DNA from: Candidatus Sulfopaludibacter sp. SbA3
Lineage (GTDB): Bacteria; Acidobacteriota; Terriglobia; Bryobacterales; Bryobacteraceae
Reading direction: 5' to 3'
Assembly: GCA_945861625.1 (NCBI GenBank)
Contig: CAMAVI010000013.1
Coordinates: 1-60,147, forward strand
DNA: 60,147 nt
In this document: positions 1 through 9,149 of the stretch, piece by piece
How the letters are laid out: the number at the start of each line of letters is the position of its first letter
Numbering within the stretch: the stretch's first letter is position 1
The notes under the pieces: model-generated
Told to the model about the DNA's origin: nothing
What the model saw: only the letters and a program-made list of their open reading frames with translations
The model's database searches: none
Translations under genes and position numbers: made by a program

Positions 1-123
1 GGCTCCCGCCTCAAACAATCCGGCATGTTCTGGACCCTCCGAGGCGCCAACGCCATCATCGCCCTCCGTTGCTGCCATCTCAACAACAGGTTCGAAAGCT
101 ACTGGGAGGCCCGGGCAGCCTGA
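1..123 (+). mobile_element. ISKra4-like transposase, C-terminal fragment
   Basis: Forty codons are open from the first base to TGA at 121-123. They read GSRLKQSGMFWTLRGANAII, then a Leu-Arg-Cys-Cys stretch, and end FESYWEARAA. This resembles the conserved C-terminus of ISKra4-family transposases, in which the RGANAI block is followed by an ALRC block and a final YWE. Only the tail is in the window, so intactness cannot be judged. No clear terminal inverted repeat was found downstream, and the right boundary of the element is not defined. The family assignment is from memory of the motif. Confidence 0.6.
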
Positions 124-134
124 TCCCAACTTCT

Positions 135-854
135 ATGTCGCACGCCCGCGGAACCCCAGGCAGTTGTACCGCGACGACGGGCACCGGTTATCCGGGCAAC
201 ACCATGCTGGTTCCGGCCAGCGGCCTGGTGGTGTACGAGGTGCTGTTTTCCAATCCGAGCGCAATCGAAGCCGCTACTGTTAGTGTGTCCGTCAACCCAA
301 CCGGCGGAACCCCGCAGACCAATGTGACCGCCGGAGCGGTCGTCGGGTTTGCTCCCTTTTACGCATCCGGCGGGGCGGCTGATCCCGCTCAACTGATGAC
401 CCCGCAATTGATCGCCGCCGATCCTAGTGCGGTTCCACCCGTCCCCGCCAGCGCACCCGTTCCGCGTTTCCGGGACGACTTGAGCGCACAGGTTCCTTTG
501 GACCTATTCTCGTACACGCCGTGCGCCACGCTCACCGGCTCAATCACCAGTAAGTCGGGTCCTGCCAACGGTCGCGTGTGGACGGTCTCAGTCGCGGTCA
601 CCAACTCGGTGGTCGCCACTGGTGTGCAAATCACGGGTTTCACGCTGACTCAAACTTCCGGACCGGCTTGTACTCCGGCGATCCAAACGCCGTTGCCGGT
701 GGTCATCGGTGATCTGCCCACGTTCACAGGTTCCGGCAACGTGACCGTCAACTTTAGCGGTTGCGCCGCCATTGCCAGGTTCACGGTAGGGTTGTCTTTC
801 TCTGGCAGCAATGCGATCAGCAGTTCGAAGACATTGTTTAATCAGTTCCGTTAG
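135..854 (+). CDS. Hypothetical secreted-type protein, probably 5'-truncated
   Basis: The frame is open from within the transposase tail. The first usable ATG beyond the transposase stop is at 135, with another at 204. There is no signal peptide and no good ribosome binding site, although the composition (Thr, Ser, Val, Gly and Pro rich, beta-sandwich-like, two Cys in the C-terminal half) is that of an exported acidobacterial protein. The likely explanation is that the insertion sequence removed the 5' end, leaving about 240 codons. It lies 20 bp upstream of a PEP-CTERM gene. No family was recognised; it could be an intact cytoplasmic protein, but that is less likely. Confidence 0.45.
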   Translation: MSHARGTPGSCTATTGTGYPGNTMLVPASGLVVYEVLFSNPSAIEAATVSVSVNPTGGTPQTNVTAGAVVGFAPFYASGGAADPAQLMTPQLIAADPSAVPPVPASAPVPRFRDDLSAQVPLDLFSYTPCATLTGSITSKSGPANGRVWTVSVAVTNSVVATGVQITGFTLTQTSGPACTPAIQTPLPVVIGDLPTFTGSGNVTVNFSGCAAIARFTVGLSFSGSNAISSSKTLFNQFR

Positions 855-874
855 GAACAAGAAACGGCAAACCC

Positions 875-1447
875 ATGTCAGCTATCCACAGAATTTTTCT
901 GGCGCTCCTTGTTGGTGCACTGATGGCTTCCACGGCGGGGGCCACTACCCTGTTTACCGCCTCGCCTTCGACCATTTCGGGAGATCCCGGCACCACCGTG
1001 GGGTGGGGATTCACGCTATTGAACGATACGGATTACCTGGTCGTTTCGAGCGCCGATTTCACGCCGGCCAGCGCCCTCGGCACCTTTACCGATTTCATCG
1101 CGCAGTTCAACTTCATTGTGGTGGGTCCGTCGCCGGAATCCACGTCGGTATCACAAGTTTTCGATTTGAATGCTCAGACGGGCGTCGGAAGCTTCGCCAT
1201 TTCCGCATCGGCCGCGCCCGGTTCCGTCATCTCGGGGTTACTGGTTCTCACTTACGACCTGTTCAGCCGCAGCCCGAACGATCCGAATTTCAACCCCGAC
1301 ACCGACACTGTTTCCGTCGGGAATATCATCTCGACTGCCGCGCAAGTGGACGTAAGCGGTAGCGGCGTGCCTGAGCCCGCCACGTTCGGCCTCATTGGCG
1401 CGGCGCTCTTGATCGGCGGCTTGGCTCACAGAGCGCGTAAGCGTTAG
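875..1447 (+). CDS. PEP-CTERM sorting domain protein
   Basis: A 190-residue exported protein. It has an N-terminal signal peptide (hydrophobic residues about 7-23, ending AGA). A Ser/Thr/Asp-rich beta-type body follows, and then a C-terminal tripartite sorting signal: VPEPAT at about 165-170, a hydrophobic Gly/Ala/Leu/Ile segment, and the basic tail RARKR. This arrangement is the PEP-CTERM motif, recognised in other bacteria by exosortase (EpsH/XrtA type), which releases or anchors the protein at the surface. No exosortase is in the window. The stop codon overlaps the convergent gamma-glutamyltransferase stop by 3 bases. Confidence 0.8.
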   Translation: MSAIHRIFLALLVGALMASTAGATTLFTASPSTISGDPGTTVGWGFTLLNDTDYLVVSSADFTPASALGTFTDFIAQFNFIVVGPSPESTSVSQVFDLNAQTGVGSFAISASAAPGSVISGLLVLTYDLFSRSPNDPNFNPDTDTVSVGNIISTAAQVDVSGSGVPEPATFGLIGAALLIGGLAHRARKR

Positions 1448-3144
1448 GGCCGAATCGGTTCCGGCATCGCGGCGCCGTCGGCGCGCGGGTCGGAGGCCGC
1501 GTAGTTGGTGCCGGTTTTCGAATTGTGCAGAATCGCCTGGCCGCGGCCCATCTCCTGCGTATACTCGCGGCGAATCGCGATCTGATGCCCGCGCTCGGAA
1601 AGCTGCTGTAGCGTCATCGAAGGCACGCGCACTTCGACGGACACGTCGCAGCCCGTGGAATTTTTCTTCGTGAAACGCGGAGCTTCCATGGCCGCCTGCA
1701 CGTTCATCCCGTAATCCACGATGTTCGACACAAACTGCGCGTGCGCCAAGGGTTGATTGGCGCCACCCATGATGCCGAAGCCGATGTGGATATCGCCGCG
1801 TTCCATGAATGCGGGGATGATAGTGTGGAACGGCCGCTTGCCGCCCGCGAGCACGTTCGGATGCTTGGGCTCCAGTGTGAACCCCGCCCCGCGATTCTGC
1901 AGTATGAATCCCATCCCCTCCACGGTCACGCCGGAGCCGAACTCCGAATACACGCTTTCAATCCAACTGGTCATGTTGCCGTCTTTATCGACAACCGTGA
2001 GATACGTCGTGTCGCCATGCACCGGCTGCCCCGCGGGCACCTCGCAATGCGCGCGGCCGGGCTCGATCAGCTTCGCCCGCTTTTGTGCGTATTCTTTCGA
2101 TAGCAACTGGGCCACTGGAACGTCATAGGCGCGCGGGTCGGCGTCATAGCGGCGAACGTCCGCATACGCCAGCTTCATCGCCTCGATGCGCTTGTGCATC
2201 TCCACTGGGCTGAGTGCCGCGCCCAAAGCAGTGATGGGAGTCGCCGCCGGTGACGTCTCCATGATGTTCAGCATCTCCAGCGCCGCCATGCCCTGTCCGT
2301 TGGGAGGCATCTCATACACGCGCCAGCCTCGGTAATCGATAGAAATCGGCGTCACCCACTCGGGCTCATAGGCCGCCAGATCCTGCGCCGTCATCGTACC
2401 GCCCAGGTGCTGCGAAGTCTTGAGAATCGCCTCCGCGATTTCGCCCTTATAGAAAGCGTCCGGTCCCTTTTCCGCGACTAAGCGAAATGCCCGCGCCATG
2501 CCCGGATTGCGGAACAGATCGCCTTCCAGCGGAGGCTTGCCGCCCGGCAGAAACACGCGCACCGACTCCGGGTTGGCTTTGACGCGCGGCAAATTAACCG
2601 GATCGGCCCAGGATTCCTGCACTGCTTCCGAAACCGGGAATCCGTTTTCGGCGTAGGCAATCGCCGCTTGAAAGAGATCCTTCCAGGGAAGTTTGCCGTA
2701 ACGCTGGTGCATCGCGGCCCAGCCGCGCACCGCACCGGGAACTGTGAAGGTGTGGATGCCCGACTGCGGCATCGTCTTCACTCCCTTGCCCGCTAGAAAT
2801 TCCGGAGTTAACCCGCGTGGCGCGGAACCGGAGGCGTTCAGACCCTGCAACTTGCCGGTCTTGGCGTCCCAGTACATGGCGAAGAGGTCGCCACCGAGAC
2901 CGTCTTTCATGGGCTCCACCACGGAGAGTACGGCGTTGGCGGTAATCGCGGCGTCCACCGCGCTGCCGCCGCGCGCCAGTATTTGCACGGCTGCTTGCGA
3001 CGCCAGCACCTGGCTGGTGGCGGCGATGCCCTGCTGCGTGATGACCTGGGAGCGCCCGTAGTTGCGGCCCTGCGCGGCCACCGGGATATGGGATACAGCT
3101 AACGCGAGCGAGACGATGCAAACCCGACGGGCAGCCGTACCCAT
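1444..3144 (-). CDS. ggt: Gamma-glutamyltransferase
   Basis: A 566-residue periplasmic Ntn hydrolase that cleaves or transfers the gamma-glutamyl group of glutathione and related peptides. A signal peptide is visible (residues 1 to about 25, ending VAAQG). The precursor autocleaves before the catalytic Thr; here GDTTYLTVVD places it at Thr379, matching the TTHYSVVD region of the E. coli enzyme. The Gly-rich substrate loop FGSG follows at about 402-405. Length is normal for the family. An AGGAGA ribosome binding site precedes the ATG. It lies 45 bp downstream of the small basic gene and is probably co-transcribed with uvrD. Confidence 0.92.
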   Translation of the reverse strand: MGTAARRVCIVSLALAVSHIPVAAQGRNYGRSQVITQQGIAATSQVLASQAAVQILARGGSAVDAAITANAVLSVVEPMKDGLGGDLFAMYWDAKTGKLQGLNASGSAPRGLTPEFLAGKGVKTMPQSGIHTFTVPGAVRGWAAMHQRYGKLPWKDLFQAAIAYAENGFPVSEAVQESWADPVNLPRVKANPESVRVFLPGGKPPLEGDLFRNPGMARAFRLVAEKGPDAFYKGEIAEAILKTSQHLGGTMTAQDLAAYEPEWVTPISIDYRGWRVYEMPPNGQGMAALEMLNIMETSPAATPITALGAALSPVEMHKRIEAMKLAYADVRRYDADPRAYDVPVAQLLSKEYAQKRAKLIEPGRAHCEVPAGQPVHGDTTYLTVVDKDGNMTSWIESVYSEFGSGVTVEGMGFILQNRGAGFTLEPKHPNVLAGGKRPFHTIIPAFMERGDIHIGFGIMGGANQPLAHAQFVSNIVDYGMNVQAAMEAPRFTKKNSTGCDVSVEVRVPSMTLQQLSERGHQIAIRREYTQEMGRGQAILHNSKTGTNYAASDPRADGAAMPEPIRP

Positions 3145-3189
3145 ACCGTGAATCTCCTGTGGATGAAGCTAGCGCTTGCGCTGGACGCC

Positions 3190-3344
3190 TTAGCGCTTGC
3201 GCTGGCCCTTGACCATCTTCTTCACTTTGCGCTTCTGTGAGCCGCGGGCCACGTCGGTGGCGCGCTTGGCCTTGGGCGCGGCCTTCTTGCGGGCCGTGCG
3301 CTTCAGCTTCTTACGTTCGTCTTTATCGGTAACTTTTGTAGTGT

Positions 3345-3348
<4 letters not shown>
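3190..3348 (-). CDS. Small Lys/Arg-rich protein coupled to uvrD
   Basis: Starts MNTTKVTDKDERKK and ends KGQRKR; 52 residues with about 20 Lys or Arg. The ATG overlaps the uvrD stop in an ATGA arrangement (3345-3348), which suggests translational coupling. The composition suggests a nucleic-acid or ribosome binding peptide, similar in style to histone H1-like tails, but no family was recognised. Just past the stop, at 3170-3184, is a second copy of the 15-bp sequence TAGCGCTTGCGCTGG that encodes the C-terminus (3191-3205). Function unknown. Confidence 0.6.
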
Positions 3349-5663
<2,315 letters not shown>

Positions 5664-5849
5664 GGGAACCCGATTTTAGCACGCGTCTCCGCTCAGAGCG
5701 TGTGAAATGACACAAAACAAAGCCTAAATGTGGGTATGGCCGCGACAGGCCCTGGTGTAACCTAAGGGGTGCATGTGCACGCCTTTCCATGCGGATCAAT
5801 CCGGTCTCGGAAACCGCCGGGCGGGGGATGGCGCGAGCGGGCGGCGACG

Positions 5850-6434
5850 ATGCTGATTGAGTTCGCGATCATTGAAAAGGCAAGAAGTGGCGACGATCAA
5901 GCGTTCAATCAGGTAGTGCAGGCGTACCGCAAGCGCATCCTGGGCACCATCGCCCGGCTGATCGGCAAACCGGAAGACGTGGAGGATGTGGGCCAGGAAG
6001 TTTTCCTGCGCTTGTATTTTTCCCTGGAGCAGCTCCGCGCACCCGAAGTTTTTGAGCCTTGGCTGTACCGGTTGACGGTGAACGCGGCTTACGATTTCTT
6101 GCGCCGCCAGAAGCGCCGTCCGGAAAGCCGGATGTCGGATCTGAGTGAGCAGCAGGTGATGCTGGCCGATGCGTCGGCGGGCGGGAAGCTGAGGAGCGAG
6201 GAAGTCCGGCGGACTCAGCTTCGCGAGATGGTGCAGTCGTTGCTGGAAGAGGTTTCCGAAGAGGACCGGATACTTCTCCTCATGAAAGAGGTAGAGGGTC
6301 TGTCGCTAAAGGAATTGGAGCGGGTGTACAAGGTGAGTGAGAACGTCCTGAAAGTGCGTTTGTTCCGGGCCCGGCAGCGCGTGCTGAAGGCGTTTGCGTC
6401 CCGGCAGGAGCTGGAGAGCCCGCAAGGAGTATAG
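5850..6434 (+). CDS. ECF-type RNA polymerase sigma factor
   Basis: A 194-residue sigma-70 family protein with only regions 2 and 4. Region 2 (about 15-90) contains EDVEDVGQEVFLRLY and the core-binding PWLYRLTVNAAYDFLRRQKR. Region 4 (about 130-185) contains the HTH LSLKELERVYKVSENVLKVR. The frame is open upstream to 5769, but ATG at 5850 gives the normal N-terminus (MLIEFAIIEKARSGDDQAF). It is followed at once by an anti-sigma-like membrane protein and a Spy-like periplasmic protein, the usual layout of an envelope-stress sigma operon. The 186-bp region upstream to uvrD holds its promoter, but no motif can be assigned securely. Confidence 0.9.
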   Translation: MLIEFAIIEKARSGDDQAFNQVVQAYRKRILGTIARLIGKPEDVEDVGQEVFLRLYFSLEQLRAPEVFEPWLYRLTVNAAYDFLRRQKRRPESRMSDLSEQQVMLADASAGGKLRSEEVRRTQLREMVQSLLEEVSEEDRILLLMKEVEGLSLKELERVYKVSENVLKVRLFRARQRVLKAFASRQELESPQGV

Positions 6435-6435
6435 A

Positions 6436-6759
6436 ATGGATCGCATGGACGACAAGCTGGATTCGCTGCTGTCCGCGTACCGGGATGCGTGTCCCGATCG
6501 CGAACCCGGCGCGAATTTCATGCCCGAACTCTGGTCCGGAATCGAGGCGCGCCGTGGGGCCGCCCTTTCCACCTTGTTGCGCCGGTGGACCAAAGCCTGG
6601 CTGGCGGCGACCGTTGTGCTCGCCGTGGTCATCAGCGTATTCTTGATTCCCCGCTTCCAGGAACCGCCAGCTTTGGAGGCCACCTACGTGGATGTTCTTT
6701 CGGCCGCCGATTCCGCCGGTGACCTTGCCCTCCTGTTGCCGCAGGGAGAACCCGAGTGA
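6436..6759 (+). CDS. Putative membrane anti-sigma factor
   Basis: A 107-residue protein whose ATG lies one base after the sigma factor stop. The N-terminal cytoplasmic part (about 1-48) is short and charged. One transmembrane helix spans about 52-72 (WLAATVVLAVVISVFLIP), followed by a short acidic periplasmic tail. No zinc-binding HxxxCxxC motif is present, so it is not a ZAS-type anti-sigma. The role is inferred from gene order and topology only. It ends in a GTGA overlap with the next gene. Confidence 0.6.
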   Translation: MDRMDDKLDSLLSAYRDACPDREPGANFMPELWSGIEARRGAALSTLLRRWTKAWLAATVVLAVVISVFLIPRFQEPPALEATYVDVLSAADSAGDLALLLPQGEPE

Positions 6760-7163
6760 AGTTGACCCGCTGGACGGTGGCGCTTTACATGGGCCTTGTA
6801 TTCCTGTGCGGCGGCGTGGCCGGCGCTTTCGCCTACCGCCTGTATACGGTTTCGACGGTGAGCGCCAATGGCTCCCGGCGCAATCCCGAGGCCTTCCGTA
6901 AGCGATTTTTGGCGGAGTTGAAGGTCCGTCTGAACCTTTCCGAGGAACAGATGAGCAAGGCCGGCGTGATCATGGAGGAAACCAGCCGCCGGTTCCGCGC
7001 GGCGCGCGGCATCATCGAACCGGATATTAAGAAGATCCGGGAAGATCAGCGGCAGCAGATTTCGGAAATTCTCAATCCTGAACAGCGTCAGGAGTGGGGA
7101 AAGATGGTCGAAGAACGGGATAGAGAGCGCGCGAACAAGCGCCGCGGCGGCGAGTCTAAGTAA
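6756..7163 (+). CDS. Spy/CpxP-like periplasmic sensor protein
   Basis: A 135-residue protein starting with GTG overlapped by the upstream TGA. One N-terminal transmembrane helix (about 8-27) anchors an alpha-helical, highly charged periplasmic domain. It contains a LNLSEEQMSKAG segment and an ILNPEQRQEWGKM segment, which resemble the two LTxxQ motifs of Spy, CpxP and CnrX/ZraP metal-sensor proteins. Third gene of the sigma/anti-sigma unit; it probably senses or buffers envelope stress. The family match is by motif only. Confidence 0.65.
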   Translation: MKLTRWTVALYMGLVFLCGGVAGAFAYRLYTVSTVSANGSRRNPEAFRKRFLAELKVRLNLSEEQMSKAGVIMEETSRRFRAARGIIEPDIKKIREDQRQQISEILNPEQRQEWGKMVEERDRERANKRRGGESK

Positions 7164-7255
7164 CGACCCCCGTGGTAGTCTACGAATAGCAGCCGCGCGC
7201 GCTTACGGGCGAGCGCCAAAGCAGCAAAGTGCATGAGAAGCAAGGAGAGATGACG

Positions 7256-8506
7256 ATGAAATTGGTGAAAGTGGTGTTGCTTTGCACGCTGGCTTCGGTG
7301 GCGGCCTGGGCCCAAGTGAATGCGGGCGATCAGAAGCCCGCAACCGGCCTGCCCTTCACCATGACCACGGTGGCCACCTTTGAACTGCCCTGGCGGCTGG
7401 CCTTCCTGCCCGATGGCCGTATGCTGGTCACGGAAAAGGTCGGGCCCGTTTGGCTGGTGTCACAGCAGGGAGAGAAGATCCCGTTGGAAAACACGCCTGC
7501 CGTCTACTGGCAGCGCCAGAACGGCATGCTCGGCGTCTTCGTCTCTCCGCGTTACGCCACCGACCAGAGCATCTACCTTACGTATGTCCAGCCTGGTGAG
7601 TACGGCGGCGGTCTGGCACTGGCCCGCGCCAAGCTGAACGCAACCGCGGCTGGGGCTAAACTGGCAAGCGCTAAGCTGGAAAACCTCGAAGTGTTGTGGC
7701 GCCAGTTACCCAAGGGTCTGGGCGGCCAGGAAGGCGCGCAAGTCGCTTTTTCGCCCGATGGCCAGTATCTGTTCCTCTCGGTGGGCGACCGCCAGCGCAT
7801 GACTCCCGCTCAGGACCCGAACCAGCCCGAGGGCAAGATCCTCCGCCTGACGCTGGACGGTAAGCCCGCCCCCGGCAATCCCAATTTCGGCAAGACGGGA
7901 GCCGCCACCGTTACCTTGATCGATCCGCCTCGCGACACCGAAATCGCGAAGACCGCGCCCGTGGTGAGCACCTATACCTTCCCCGGCCCCAACCTGACTC
8001 CGGCGGAAACCTGGACCAGCGGCCATCGCACTCCCTATGGACTGGCGTTTTCGCCCAGCGGCGAATTGTGGGAAGTCGAGCACGGCCCGGCCGGCGGCGA
8101 CGAACTGAACCTGATCGAGGCCGGCAAGAATTATGGCTGGCCGCTCGTCTCCTATGGCAGGAACTATAACAGCACGCCGATTGCCAGCCACGACACGCGG
8201 CCCGACCTGGCGAAGCCCGCGATCTATTGGACGCCGGTGATCGCCCCGGGCAACCTGATGTTCTACCGCGGCACCCAGACTTTCCCGCAGTGGAACGGCA
8301 GCGGCTTTATCGGCGGCCTGGGGACCAGGACTCTCAACCGCATTGTTTTTGACGGCAAGGGCGGCGCCAAGACCGCGGAGCGCTGGGATGTGGGCCGCCG
8401 CATCCGCGATGTGGAGCAGGGCCCGGATGGTTCACTGTGGATGCTGGAGGACGGCAATCCCGGCGCGCTGATCCACGTGACACCGAACGTGATCTCCTCG
8501 CGCTAA
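7256..8506 (+). CDS. PQQ-dependent aldose sugar dehydrogenase
   Basis: A 416-residue exported beta-propeller enzyme of the soluble glucose/aldose dehydrogenase family (GSDH), which oxidises sugars with PQQ in the periplasm. Signal peptide residues 1 to about 20, ending AWAQ. Family landmarks are the N-terminal PWRLAFLPDGRMLVTEK, GQEGAQVAFSPDGQYLF, NQPEGKILRL, GHRTPYGLAFSP with the catalytic His, and EVEHGPAGGDELN. Three in-frame ATGs are possible (7229, 7250, 7256). The AAGGAGA at 7242-7248 is best spaced for 7256. A terminator follows. No PQQ synthesis gene is in the window. Confidence 0.88.
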   Translation: MKLVKVVLLCTLASVAAWAQVNAGDQKPATGLPFTMTTVATFELPWRLAFLPDGRMLVTEKVGPVWLVSQQGEKIPLENTPAVYWQRQNGMLGVFVSPRYATDQSIYLTYVQPGEYGGGLALARAKLNATAAGAKLASAKLENLEVLWRQLPKGLGGQEGAQVAFSPDGQYLFLSVGDRQRMTPAQDPNQPEGKILRLTLDGKPAPGNPNFGKTGAATVTLIDPPRDTEIAKTAPVVSTYTFPGPNLTPAETWTSGHRTPYGLAFSPSGELWEVEHGPAGGDELNLIEAGKNYGWPLVSYGRNYNSTPIASHDTRPDLAKPAIYWTPVIAPGNLMFYRGTQTFPQWNGSGFIGGLGTRTLNRIVFDGKGGAKTAERWDVGRRIRDVEQGPDGSLWMLEDGNPGALIHVTPNVISSR

Positions 8507-8524
8507 GCGGACAATAAGCAAATA

Positions 8525-8555
8525 GGGCCGAAGCGATCCGGCCTTTTTGTTTTTC
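8525..8555 (+). terminator. Rho-independent terminator after the sugar dehydrogenase
   Basis: GGCCG (8526-8530) pairs with CGGCC (8539-8543) around an 8-base loop, followed by TTTTT, G and TTTTT. It lies 19 bp after the dehydrogenase stop and points in the same direction. Confidence 0.75.
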
Positions 8556-8581
8556 TGGCCGGCGCTGGCGCCGATTCCCGG

Positions 8582-8815
8582 CTAATTCTTCTTGGCGGCT
8601 TCGGCGGCTTCGCGAGCTTTCGCATACTTCTTTTGGAAGCGGTCCACGCGGCCTTCGGTGTCAATCAGCTTCTGCTTGCCGGTGAAGAACGGGTGGCAGC
8701 TGGAGCAGATTTCCACGCGGATATCGCCCTTGTGCGAGGAACGGGTTTGGAACTTGTGTCCACACGCGCAAGTCACGTTTACTTCTTCGTAGGCAGGGTG
8801 AATTCCGAGTTTCAT
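8582..8815 (-). CDS. rpmE: 50S ribosomal protein L31
   Basis: A 77-residue protein of the large ribosomal subunit. [19 protein letters not shown] at the start and [13 protein letters not shown] in the middle are family hallmarks. The CxC and CxxC pairs make this the zinc-binding (C+) form. The Ala/Lys-rich C-terminal tail is slightly extended. An in-frame ATG three codons upstream (8824) is also possible; 8815 was chosen because it matches the family N-terminus. Neither start has a strong ribosome binding site. A terminator of the upstream small transcription unit ends only about 55 bp before this start, so rpmE either has its own weak promoter or depends on readthrough. Confidence 0.95.
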   Translation of the reverse strand: MKLGIHPAYEEVNVTCACGHKFQTRSSHKGDIRVEICSSCHPFFTGKQKLIDTEGRVDRFQKKYAKAREAAEAAKKN

Positions 8816-8870
8816 AACATTCATAGGTTACCATAATGTCCCGTTATGGCCCAGCCGACCGCTCAAAACG

Positions 8871-8906
8871 TAAAAACCCCGCACGAACCCACAGGCCCGT
8901 GCGGGG
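8871..8906 (-). terminator. Strong intrinsic terminator upstream of rpmE
   Basis: A 9-bp perfect GC-rich stem: CCCCGCACG at 8877-8885 pairs with CGTGCGGGG at 8898-8906, with a 12-base loop. On the minus strand it is followed by TTTTT (8876-8872). The only minus-strand promoter-like sequence just upstream is the one at 9102-9130, so this ends that small unit or attenuates rpmE. Confidence 0.8.
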
Positions 8907-9002
8907 CTTCCTATTCGAGACTCGAATTTCGCGTGAAGTAGCCGGTCCGGATGAGGAGCGGCTTCGTCACTGAAACGAAACCTGAAGGTTAGAGATTCAG
9001 GA

Positions 9003-9065
9003 TTAAGAGTCAGCCACCTCGCGCGTGGTAAGAGCTAAATAGTGATTACAACTTCCAGATATCAT
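9003..9065 (-). CDS. 20-residue peptide ORF with extended Shine-Dalgarno
   Basis: ATG at 9065 to TAA at 9003. The peptide begins MISGSCNHYL and ends REVADS. It is preceded by AAGGAGGTGGTCC (9085-9073), which can pair with almost the whole 3' end of 16S rRNA. The gap from GGAGG to ATG is 13 nt, longer than usual. The peptide has one Cys and no hydrophobic or cationic character that would suggest a toxin or bacteriocin. It could be a leader peptide, a small functional protein or a RiPP precursor. No family was recognised. Confidence 0.4.
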   Translation of the reverse strand: MISGSCNHYLALTTREVADS

Positions 9066-9101
9066 GTTGATTGGACCACCTCCTTCCTCAGTGATAGCCC
9101 C

Positions 9102-9130
9102 ATGTTACGGCGGCTTTGCGCCGCTGTCAA
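9102..9130 (-). promoter_or_regulatory. Sigma-70 promoter of the small unit upstream of rpmE
   Basis: On the minus strand, TTGACA (9130-9125) is separated by exactly 17 bp from TAACAT (9107-9102). The spacer itself is a dyad: GCGGC, GCAAA, GCCGC. A protein bound there would sit between the promoter elements. Thymidylate-free GC spacer aside, this is the best consensus promoter seen in this part of the window. Confidence 0.7.
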
Positions 9131-9149
9131 ACATTTTTAGCAGTGCATG

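Larger units (their letters stand above)
8871..9096 (-). ncRNA. Predicted short structured transcript upstream of rpmE
   Basis: This stretch is bounded by a near-consensus sigma-70 promoter (9102-9130) and an intrinsic terminator (8871-8906), giving a predicted RNA of about 225 nt. In order it holds an extended Shine-Dalgarno (9073-9085), a 20-codon ORF (9003-9065), a hairpin CCTGAA/TTCAGG (9001-8996 with 8986-8981), a hairpin TTCGT/ACGAA (8979-8975 with 8967-8963), a 15-bp dyad ATTCGAG-x-CTCGAAT (8913-8927) and the terminator. It does not show the signatures of tmRNA, RNase P RNA or SRP RNA. It may be a small mRNA, an attenuator of rpmE or a regulatory RNA. The start point is estimated from the promoter. 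Confidence 0.5.

Noticed and set aside
5664..5849. ECF-type autoregulatory promoter before the sigma factor (TGTAACC near 5756).
   Set aside because: A -35-like element is present but no convincing -10 at the right distance.
8871..9096. That the RNA upstream of rpmE might be tmRNA, RNase P RNA, 6S or SRP RNA.
   Set aside because: No tRNA-like ends, no SRP tetraloop region and no RNase P signature sequences. 6S-like pairing of the two ends was not seen, although it was not tested by folding.
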